A stretch of DNA of 34,435 nucleotides from contig JAIOJQ010000040.1 of the NCBI GenBank assembly GCA_019911865.1, positions 1-34,435 of the forward strand, in the 5' to 3' direction. Positions 28,545-34,435 of this stretch are shown here, one piece after another. This stretch comes from Thermoanaerobaculia bacterium (lineage in GTDB: Bacteria; Acidobacteriota; Thermoanaerobaculia; Multivoradales; JAGPDF01). How positions within the stretch are numbered: the first letter of the stretch is position 1; each line of letters opens with the position of its first letter. A program made the position numbers and the translations under genes. The notes under the pieces are model-generated. The model had not been told where the DNA came from, made no database searches, and saw nothing but the letters and a program-made list of their open reading frames with translations.

Positions 28545-28940
28545 ATGAGCGAGTCCCCACTGCCGCAGCCCGACCTGCAACGCATCGGCCAGCTGGCGCT
28601 GCCGGTCGCCGATCTCGACCGCTCGGTCGCCTTCTATCGCGACCAGCTCGGCCTGCGCTTCCTCTTCCAGGCGCCGCGCGGACTCGCCTTCTTCGACTGC
28701 GCGGGCCTCCGGCTGATGCTCGACGCGCCGGCCTTCGAGCGCGGCAACCGCTTCGGCTCGGTCCTCTATTTCACCGTCGACGACCTGCCGACGACCTTCG
28801 CCGCCCTCGGCGCGCGCGGCGTCCGTTTCGAGTCCGCCCCCCACCTGGTCGCCCGACTCCCCGACCGCGAAGTCTGGATGGCCTTCTTCCGCGACCCCGA
28901 CGGCAGCCTCCTCGCCCTGATGTCCGAAGTCTCCCTGTGA
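28545..28940 (+). CDS. VOC (glyoxalase/bleomycin-resistance fold) family protein
   Basis: A 131-residue single-module protein: LALPVADLDRSVAFYRDQLG (strand 1 and helix), AFFDCAGLRLMLDAP, a second unit from GSVLYFTVDDLPTTFAALG, and the closing strand AFFRDPDGSLLALMSE. Residues usually binding metal in this superfamily are replaced: Gln instead of His before LALPV, and Ala instead of Glu in LLALM. It resembles an uncharacterised VOC subfamily that ends FRDPxGNxxALM. Function is therefore open: binding protein, or enzyme with other ligands. ATG at 28545 is supported by GAGGAGAAAG upstream. The stop is 15 bp from the convergent M28 peptidase stop. Confidence 0.82.
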   Translation: MSESPLPQPDLQRIGQLALPVADLDRSVAFYRDQLGLRFLFQAPRGLAFFDCAGLRLMLDAPAFERGNRFGSVLYFTVDDLPTTFAALGARGVRFESAPHLVARLPDREVWMAFFRDPDGSLLALMSEVSL

Positions 28941-28955
28941 GCTGAACCGCGCGCC

Positions 28956-31031
28956 TCACCCACCCGTCGTGGACCACTCCGAGGTGTCGCCGCTCTCGAA
29001 GCCGTCGGCAAAGATTCCGAGGTCGGCGTCGCTGGCGAGGATGGTCAGCGTGTGCTGCTGGATCGTACCCAGGGTCGCACCGCCGGTGGCCGACGAGAGC
29101 TGGATCTGGATCGTCTCGTCGGGCTCGGGCAGCAGGTCGTCGGTCAGGGTCACCTCGAAGGTCCGGCCGGTCTCCGCCGTGCCGAAGGTCAGGGTTCCCG
29201 CCGCGAGCGTGAAGTCGATGCCGCCTCCGGTTGCAGTGCCGCCGGTGACGGCGTAGTCGACCGTAACGCCGCTCGCTCCGCCGCCGACGCGCGTGACCGT
29301 CAGGGTCACCGTCCCGGCCGACTCCGTGTGCTGCGACGTCGCCGATGCGAACTGGAGGAATCCACCGATGTCGTTGTCGAGGATCGTCAGGGTCGCCGCT
29401 CCGGGCGTGCCGACCGGCGCACCGGAAGCGTCCTGGAGTTCGACGAGCACCGTCTCGTCGGGCTCGTCGAAGGTGTCGTTGAGGATCGGTACCGAACAGG
29501 TCCGGTCGCCGCCCTGGCCCGCCGCCCAGCTGAGCGTTGCGTCGGTTGCGCTGTAGTCGGCGCCGGCCGTGGCGGTCCCCCCGGCGACGGTCCGGCAGTG
29601 CACCGTCGCCGCGCCGAAGCTGCCGTCGGCCCGCGACACGGTGAGACTCGCGATGCCGCCGTTCTCGGTGGCCGAGTAGTCGGCCGAAGAAAACCGGAGC
29701 GTCCCCGCCTCCGTAGAGTCGACGGCCGCCTCGACCATGAAGGCCACCGCCAGCCGCGCGAACTTCGCGGCGTGCGCCGCGCTGTTGCCGATCGTGGCGA
29801 CGGTGTCGCTGCCGGTATGGATCTGCTGGTTGTGCTGCCCGAATGCGGCCTCGAAGGCGAACGAGGCCCGGTAGCCGTGGCTGGTCCACGAGGCGTGATC
29901 CGAGCACGCGTAGCTGCACGCCGAGTTCGCCCAGCCCACACCGGGTTGATAGGCCTCGATCAGGTCGGCGAAGAAGGCATTGAGTTCGGGATCGGTCTGG
30001 TTGGTGTAGAGGTAGATGTCCTGTGCCGAACCGTGGTACGCGGTCATGTCCTGCTGCAGGACGGCGACGACGTTGACGTTCGCCGCGTCGTAGTCCGCGG
30101 CGATGTCGTTGGACCCGAGCAGACCTACCTCTTCGGCGGCGTAAGCCATGAACTGGACAGTGCGCTGCGGCTGGAAGCCGTTGGCCAGCGCGACCCGGAT
30201 CGCCTCGGTGAGCACCGCGATGCCGGAGGCGTCGTCGTCGGCGCCCGGCGCGATGCAGGACGAGTTGCTCGAACAGGAACCATTCGACCTTGTCGAGTCC
30301 TGATGCCCGCCGAGGATCACGTACTCGTTCGGCAGACTCGAGCCGGGGATGGTCAGGATGACGGACGGCTGCGGCGTGATGCCACCGTGCGAGAACATCT
30401 CGACCGTGACGTCGGGCCGCCCGGCCGCGAGGGCGATCCACTGATCACGGATCCAGTTCGCCGACTGATGAACTGCGTGGTGTGCGTGATAGCGGTTCGG
30501 GAACCCGGTGGAGAGAGAAGTAATCGTGGCGAGCAGGTTCGCCTCGCTCACCTGAGTGGCCAGATTGCCCACCAGGGCCGGCTGGTCGATCGAAAACGGC
30601 AGCGCCAGGAACTGGGGCTGCGGCGAGCGCAGCCGGGCCATGGCGTCCTCGGCCTCCGCGAGGCTTTCGTGCTTGACGAAGCCGCCGCAGGAGTGGAACT
30701 CCTCGTGGACGAGGTGCGAGAGGGCGTCGATCGCTCCGGCCGGGATTCGCGTCAACACCACGCCGTCGTGTTCGTCGAGGCGTTCGAGCACGACGCCGTT
30801 CGACCAGCCGGGCAGCGGCGCCAGCTTCGCCCGGGCGCGCGCGAAGACGTCGGCGCCGATCGTGATCCAGAAGGTGTCGTCCTGCACCGGCGCGGCGGGA
30901 GCCGGGGCGGCGCTCGAGAGCGCGGGCAGCGCGAGAGCGGCCGCGAGGGCGCAGCACGCGGCGAGGCGACGAGCGGACGCGGTGCGGCCGTCCGGTGCGC
31001 TGCCGATGACAGGTACCTGACAGTTGGGCAT
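28956..31031 (-). CDS. Secreted M28 aminopeptidase with two Calx-beta domains and DGFESGD C-terminus
   Basis: A 691-residue extracellular di-zinc aminopeptidase, close in wording to the Vibrio proteolyticus leucyl aminopeptidase. After a signal peptide (about 20-45) and propeptide (to about 150), the peptidase domain (about 155-430) has all ligands: H243 (GGHQDST), the Asp cluster 265-267 (GADDDASG), catalytic E300 and ligand E301 (YAAEEVGL), D328 (QQDMTAY) and H405 (QIHTGSDT). The Cys pair C372/C376 (CSYACSDH), a disulfide in the Vibrio enzyme, is kept. Two Calx-beta domains follow (about 435-545 and 550-665, each with EPDET), likely Ca-binding. The last 16 residues are DGFESGDTSEWSTTGG. ATG at 31031 lacks a Shine-Dalgarno sequence but has TAGGAT 8 nt upstream. 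It follows pabBC by 46 bp. Confidence 0.93.
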   Translation of the reverse strand: MPNCQVPVIGSAPDGRTASARRLAACCALAAALALPALSSAAPAPAAPVQDDTFWITIGADVFARARAKLAPLPGWSNGVVLERLDEHDGVVLTRIPAGAIDALSHLVHEEFHSCGGFVKHESLAEAEDAMARLRSPQPQFLALPFSIDQPALVGNLATQVSEANLLATITSLSTGFPNRYHAHHAVHQSANWIRDQWIALAAGRPDVTVEMFSHGGITPQPSVILTIPGSSLPNEYVILGGHQDSTRSNGSCSSNSSCIAPGADDDASGIAVLTEAIRVALANGFQPQRTVQFMAYAAEEVGLLGSNDIAADYDAANVNVVAVLQQDMTAYHGSAQDIYLYTNQTDPELNAFFADLIEAYQPGVGWANSACSYACSDHASWTSHGYRASFAFEAAFGQHNQQIHTGSDTVATIGNSAAHAAKFARLAVAFMVEAAVDSTEAGTLRFSSADYSATENGGIASLTVSRADGSFGAATVHCRTVAGGTATAGADYSATDATLSWAAGQGGDRTCSVPILNDTFDEPDETVLVELQDASGAPVGTPGAATLTILDNDIGGFLQFASATSQHTESAGTVTLTVTRVGGGASGVTVDYAVTGGTATGGGIDFTLAAGTLTFGTAETGRTFEVTLTDDLLPEPDETIQIQLSSATGGATLGTIQQHTLTILASDADLGIFADGFESGDTSEWSTTGG

Positions 31032-31039
31032 GGCGGCGG

Positions 31040-31045
31040 ATCCTA
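31040..31045 (-). promoter_or_regulatory. Putative -10 box of the M28 peptidase gene
   Basis: TAGGAT on the minus strand, 8 nt before the ATG at 31031, no Shine-Dalgarno sequence. It lies in the 46-bp gap behind pabBC, so the peptidase is probably transcribed separately. Confidence 0.42.
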
Positions 31046-31077
31046 ACCGAATCGCCGCCGGCCCGCGAGGACCCGGA

Positions 31078-32913
31078 TCAGGCGCGCCCGACCGGCGGCG
31101 CGAGGCGGACCGGGATCCAGCCGCGCAGCGCGTTGACCAGGCGGATGCGGTGAGCACGGCGAAGGTCGCGCGGGCGGAGGGTCGCCTCGATCGCCTCCCC
31201 GCGGCGCAGCAGGGACTCCCGGAAGACGCCCGGCAGGAGACCCGCTTCGAGCGGCGGGGTGACCCAGGGGCCGGCGCCGAACTGCACCATCAGGTTGGTC
31301 CGCGTCCCCTCGGTCAGCTCGCCGTGTTCGTTGACCAGCAGCACCTCGTCGACCCCTGCCGGCGCAACAGCGCGCGCCGCGGCGTAGCGCTCGCGGCGGG
31401 TGGTCTTGTGGAACGCCGTCACTTCGGTCGAGGCGTACGCGCCGGCGGCGATGGCGACCGTCCAGACGTGCCGCGGCGGCGCGAAGGGCTCGACGTCGAA
31501 GGTGAGCTCGCCCGATCTGGCGAGGCGCAGCCGTACCCGCCACGAGCCGGCGGCGAGCCCGGCGCAGCGCGCCGCCAGCTCGCGGCGCACCCGCTCGCCG
31601 AGCCGCTGGCGCAGCGGCGCGTCGCCCGTCTCGCCCGGCGCCAGCCGCGCCGGGTCGAAACCGAAGTAGTCGGCCGAAGCGGCGAGACGGTCGAGGTGGA
31701 GCTCGAACAGCTCGACCCCGCGGCCGGCGCGCCAGCGCATCGTCTCGATCAGGTCGAAACGCGGCGGCGCGCCGGCGAGCACCCGCGCCTTGGCCAGGCA
31801 CTCGCGCCACTCCTCGGCCGGGTCGGAGTCCCAGGTGATGCCGGCGCCGACCCCGTAACGGAAGGTGTCGTCGGCGCGGTCGATCTCGAGGGTGCGGATC
31901 GCCACCGCGAAGCGCGCCGCGCCGCCCGGTTCGAGCCGCCCGATCGCTCCGCAGTAGATGCCGCGCGGCTCCGCCTCGAGCTCGCGGATGAAGCGCGACG
32001 TCGCCGCCTTCGGCGCGCCGGTGATCGAAGCGCAGGGGAACAGCGCGGTGAACAGCTCCGGCAAGGGCGCCGCGGTACGCGCCGACACGGTCGAGGTGAG
32101 CTGCCAGACGGTCGGATAGCGCTCGACTTCCAGTGCCCGCTCGACGGTCACCGAACCCGGCTCGGCGAGCCGGCCGAGATCGTTGCGGATCATGTCGACG
32201 ATCATCAGGTTCTCGGCGCGGTCCTTCTCCGACCCGCGCAGCTCGGCGCCACGCGCCGCGTCCTCGCGCGGGAACCGGCCGCGCGGCCGCGTCCCCTTCA
32301 TCGGGCGCGAGACGACGCGTCCGGCGCGGCGCTCGAAGAAGAGTTCGGGCGAGAGCGAGAGCACCGCCCAGCCCTCGCCCTCGAACCACGCGGCGTAAGG
32401 CGCCTCGCCGGGCGCCAGCAGCGCCTCGAGCAGCGCCTCCCCGACGGCCGGGGCCGCCAGCCGGCCGCGCAGCGGGAAGGAGACGTTGACCTGGTACGTC
32501 TCACCAGCGGCGATCGCGGCGCGGATCCGCTCGACTGCGGCGCGGAACCCGGCGGCGTCGAGGGCTGGCTGCGCCTCGCCCTCGAGAAGCGGCGCCGCTT
32601 CGCGCCCCGCTACGGGCGCCGCCGCCGGCAACCAGGTCGCCGGGGTGCGAAAGCGGCCGAAGGCGGCGAGCGGCGCCGGTCCGGCGGCCGGCGGGTGGGC
32701 CACCAGCGCGGCGTCGAAGGCGGGCGCCGCCTCGTAGCCGACGAAGCCGACCATCCAATCCCCCGCCGCGGCACCCTCTTCCGCCCAGGCGAGCAGCGCG
32801 GGCACCTGCTCCGGCCGGTGTGCCTGTCGGCTCTCGACCGGTGCCTCGAAACGGAGAAACGCCTCGGCCCCCGGTTCGGCGCGCAGCAGGGCGCGGCGGA
32901 TCCCCTCGTTCAC
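31078..32913 (-). CDS. pabBC: Fused aminodeoxychorismate synthase component I / aminodeoxychorismate lyase (PabB-PabC)
   Basis: Makes 4-aminobenzoate for folate: the PabB part aminates chorismate, and the PabC part releases pyruvate. The 611-residue product has a chorismate-binding domain (about 115-375) with SRPMKGTRPRG, whose Lys206 marks PabB rather than TrpE (which has Ala there), plus NDLGRLAEPGSV, TVWQLTSTV and FPCASITGAPK. A class-IV aminotransferase fold follows (about 385-611) with FHKTTRRERY, where Lys503 should bind PLP, and VNEHGELTEGTRTNLMV. Fusions of this length are common in bacteria. The start is GTG at 32913; upstream codons to 33201 look non-coding. No clear Shine-Dalgarno sequence. 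The glutaminase partner PabA is not in the window. Divergent from the HlyD-like gene. Confidence 0.92.
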   Translation of the reverse strand: MNEGIRRALLRAEPGAEAFLRFEAPVESRQAHRPEQVPALLAWAEEGAAAGDWMVGFVGYEAAPAFDAALVAHPPAAGPAPLAAFGRFRTPATWLPAAAPVAGREAAPLLEGEAQPALDAAGFRAAVERIRAAIAAGETYQVNVSFPLRGRLAAPAVGEALLEALLAPGEAPYAAWFEGEGWAVLSLSPELFFERRAGRVVSRPMKGTRPRGRFPREDAARGAELRGSEKDRAENLMIVDMIRNDLGRLAEPGSVTVERALEVERYPTVWQLTSTVSARTAAPLPELFTALFPCASITGAPKAATSRFIRELEAEPRGIYCGAIGRLEPGGAARFAVAIRTLEIDRADDTFRYGVGAGITWDSDPAEEWRECLAKARVLAGAPPRFDLIETMRWRAGRGVELFELHLDRLAASADYFGFDPARLAPGETGDAPLRQRLGERVRRELAARCAGLAAGSWRVRLRLARSGELTFDVEPFAPPRHVWTVAIAAGAYASTEVTAFHKTTRRERYAAARAVAPAGVDEVLLVNEHGELTEGTRTNLMVQFGAGPWVTPPLEAGLLPGVFRESLLRRGEAIEATLRPRDLRRAHRIRLVNALRGWIPVRLAPPVGRA

Positions 32914-33076
32914 CCGCCGATTCTCGCCGCTCGGCGCACCGGACGCGAGCCCGGGCCTCGGAACGGCGCTTGCAGGCGTGCCCGGGTACTCCGCGCCACC
33001 CCGGCACCCGGCTCCCTCGCGCCAGGCGGGCCGGGCGCGTAACATCGGCGCGCCGCCGCCGCGAAAGGAAATCGCC

Positions 33077-33838
33077 ATGGCCGGAAATTTCCGTCCCCTC
33101 GTCGTCGCCGCCTTCGGCGCCGCGCTTGCCGCCGCCGCCTTCGCCCAGGTCGCCGTGCAGGCCCAGCTCACCGCGGTCACCACCGAGGTCAAGCCGGTCA
33201 AGGCGACCGCCTCGCTGCCCGTGCTGGCCCTGCCCGTCGACCGCTATCTGCCGGTGCGCCAAGGGACGGTGCTCGGCGAGCTCGATCTCGCCAAGCTCGA
33301 GAAGAGCCTGCGCGAGGCGACCGATCGGCTCGAGCAGGCGCGCAGCGAGCGCCGCCGGATGACCACCGACCGCGGTGTCGCGCGCCCGGGCAGCAGCGGC
33401 AGCAACCGCGACACCGCACCGGCCGGAGCCTGGCAGGAGATGTCGGTCGAGACCGCCGAGGCCGATGCCACGCGCGAGATGGTCGAGGCACAGACCCGGC
33501 TCTCCGAGGCGCCGGTGCGCGCGCCCAGGGATGGCTACGTGCTCGACTACTTCTATCCGGTCGGCTCCACGTCGAAGAAGCGCAAGCCCTTCCTCGACTT
33601 CGTCGGCATCGACTCGACGCGCGTCACGGTCACCCTGGCGGCGGCCGAGGCGGCGCCGTTTGCCGCCGGCTTGACCGTGCGCCTCAGCGACCCCAGCGAC
33701 CCGGCGGCCGCCTTCCGCGGCCGGATCGAGAGCGTGGCGCCGGCCGGCGACCGGGTCGCCCTGACAGTGCGGCCGCTCGACCTGCCGTTCCTCACCCTCG
33801 ACACCGCGACCCCGGCGACCCTCGAGCTCGCCCCCTGA
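33077..33838 (+). CDS. Exported HlyD-like periplasmic protein
   Basis: A 253-residue protein with a signal peptide (about 1-23, PLVVAAFGAALAAAAFAQ). It looks like a compact membrane-fusion fold: a first lipoyl-like part (DRYLPVRQGTVLGELDLAKL, about 55-75), two helices rich in Glu/Arg (about 75-95 and 120-145) joined by a Ser/Gly/Arg-rich linker, then a second lipoyl-like part (APVRAPRDGYVLDYFYPVG) and a beta-barrel-like end (VRLSDPSDPAAAFRGRIESV). It is about half the size of a normal adaptor, and no transporter gene is near, so its partner is unknown. ATG at 33077 has AAAGGAA upstream, and TAACAT (33040-33045) may be its -10 box. Bases 33544-33658 reappear inverted at the window's right end. 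Confidence 0.72.
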   Translation: MAGNFRPLVVAAFGAALAAAAFAQVAVQAQLTAVTTEVKPVKATASLPVLALPVDRYLPVRQGTVLGELDLAKLEKSLREATDRLEQARSERRRMTTDRGVARPGSSGSNRDTAPAGAWQEMSVETAEADATREMVEAQTRLSEAPVRAPRDGYVLDYFYPVGSTSKKRKPFLDFVGIDSTRVTVTLAAAEAAPFAAGLTVRLSDPSDPAAAFRGRIESVAPAGDRVALTVRPLDLPFLTLDTATPATLELAP

Positions 33839-33853
33839 GTCGCCGGCGCCGGC

Positions 33854-34342
33854 TCAGACGAGCCGGGCGAGGCCGGCGGCGGTGAGGGCGCCGGCGAGCG
33901 AGACGAAGACGTTCGCGGTGGTTCCGTCGAGCAGCCCACGCCGCTCGAGCGTGGCGCCGGCGACGCTCTCGAGCGTCGTGGCGAGCAGGGCGGCGGCGAG
34001 CAGAATCGCCAGGACGGCACCGGACGGCCCCGGCGGCAGGCCGAGCGCGATCCCGCAGGCGGCGAGCACCGCCGCGCCGGCGAGACCGGCCGCGGTGCCG
34101 CCCAGCGAGACGCCCCCTTCGGTTCCCGGCGGTACCGGTCGCAGGGTGGTCACCAGCAGCGTCCTGCCGCCGAGCGCCTTGCCGATCTCCGAGGAGACGG
34201 TATCCATCGTCGCCGCCGCCAGCGCCCCGGCGAAGGCAAACAGGAAGATCTCCGGCTGCGGCGCCACCGAGGCCGCCAGCGCGGCGAGCAACGGCACCGT
34301 GAGTTTGGCGAACACGCTCGCGGCGCCGCGTCGGCCGCCGCC
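33854..34342 (-). CDS. DUF92-family membrane protein, 5' end missing
   Basis: The C-terminal part of an integral membrane protein of the DUF92 (TIGR00297-like) family. Visible are GGGRRGAASVFAKL, which matches the conserved GRRGAANVLANL of the family, then ALAAATMDTVSSEIGKALGG, LRPVPPGTEGGVSLGGT, AAALLATTLESVAG and GLLDGTTANVFVSLAGA, with about four to five hydrophobic helices. Some eukaryotic members are linked to phytol phosphate metabolism; the bacterial role is not clear. The GTG at 34315 is an internal valine, not a start: family similarity continues upstream to about 34340, where the frame runs into the inverted copy of the neighbouring gene. The stop is 15 bp from the convergent HlyD-like gene. 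Confidence 0.75.
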   Translation of the reverse strand, partial: GGGRRGAASVFAKLTVPLLAALAASVAPQPEIFLFAFAGALAAATMDTVSSEIGKALGGRTLLVTTLRPVPPGTEGGVSLGGTAAGLAGAAVLAACGIALGLPPGPSGAVLAILLAAALLATTLESVAGATLERRGLLDGTTANVFVSLAGALTAAGLARLV

Positions 34343-34435
34343 AGGGTGACCGTGACGCGCGTCGAGTCGATGCCGACGAAGTCGAGGAAGGGCTTGCGCT
34401 TCTTCGACGTGGAGCCGACCGGATAGAAGTAGTCG
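34321..34435 (-). repeat. 115-bp inverted duplication of 33544-33658 at the window end
   Basis: Reading the minus strand from 34435 reproduces 33544-33658 with one mismatch (33649 G against C), and similarity stops abruptly at 34320/33659. The copied part is coding sequence of the HlyD-like gene, and the copy interrupts the DUF92 gene. Such a fold-back of a neighbouring gene at a contig edge is best explained by an assembly or amplification artefact. Confidence 0.9.

Noticed and set aside
31078-32913. Anthranilate synthase component I (TrpE)
   Set aside because: The active-site motif has Lys (PMKGTR) as in PabB, and a PabC-type aminotransferase domain is fused at the C-terminus.

Overview
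The window is high-GC bacterial DNA (coding strands strongly C/G-ending) with 20 protein genes, no RNA genes and no insertion sequences. I see two parts. From about 6.1 kb to the right end it looks like one accessory-rich chromosome segment. It carries several large secreted proteins, four of which share a short C-terminal signature (DGFESGD..WS). From memory, that signature and the ECF sigma/TPR-CHAT content suggest Acidobacteriota, perhaps Thermoanaerobaculia; this is an inference. The left 6 kb (aspartate kinase, TerC, Skp, BamA and the back half of an ABC ATPase) has the LolD-BamA-Skp order that I associate with Myxococcota. It joins the rest inside the ABC ATPase, where the family type switches, so the window may be a chimeric contig.

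Layout. 1-220: short GC-rich tandem repeats, no gene. 221-2613: lysC (-) and a TerC-family membrane protein (+), divergent. 2617-7628 (-): a membrane-fusion protein, an ABC ATPase, bamA and skp packed head to tail; lysC and these genes are outer-membrane/house-keeping. 7815-10138 (-): a DUF4412 periplasmic protein and a secreted beta-helix protein, each followed by a GC-rich hairpin. 10239-15154 (-): a regulatory module of an ECF-like sigma factor, its overlapping zinc-finger anti-sigma factor with one membrane span, and a 1093-residue secreted PDZ-TPR-CHAT (caspase-like) protein. 15297-16952 (+): a divergent seven-repeat FG-GAP propeller protein; the shared 142-bp promoter region holds a perfect inverted repeat that looks like an operator. 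17396-23536 (+): a 2046-residue alpha-2-macroglobulin with an intact thioester motif. 23543-26017 (-): a secreted M14 carboxypeptidase convergent with it. 26043-28940: a small membrane sensor-domain protein, malate dehydrogenase, a GNAT acetyltransferase and a VOC protein. 28956-32913 (-): a secreted M28 aminopeptidase with two Calx-beta domains and a fused PabB-PabC. 33077-34342: a periplasmic HlyD-like protein and the 5'-truncated end of a DUF92 membrane protein. The last 115 bp is an inverted copy of 33544-33658 and is probably an assembly fold-back.

How the genes may work together: the middle of the window is an envelope and extracellular proteolysis region (CHAT protease-like, M14, M28, and a macroglobulin protease trap). 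The sigma/anti-sigma pair next to the PDZ-TPR-CHAT protein is the best candidate for an undescribed signalling system. Several genes have no Shine-Dalgarno sequence but a TAnnnT box 6-10 nt before the ATG, which suggests leaderless transcripts.
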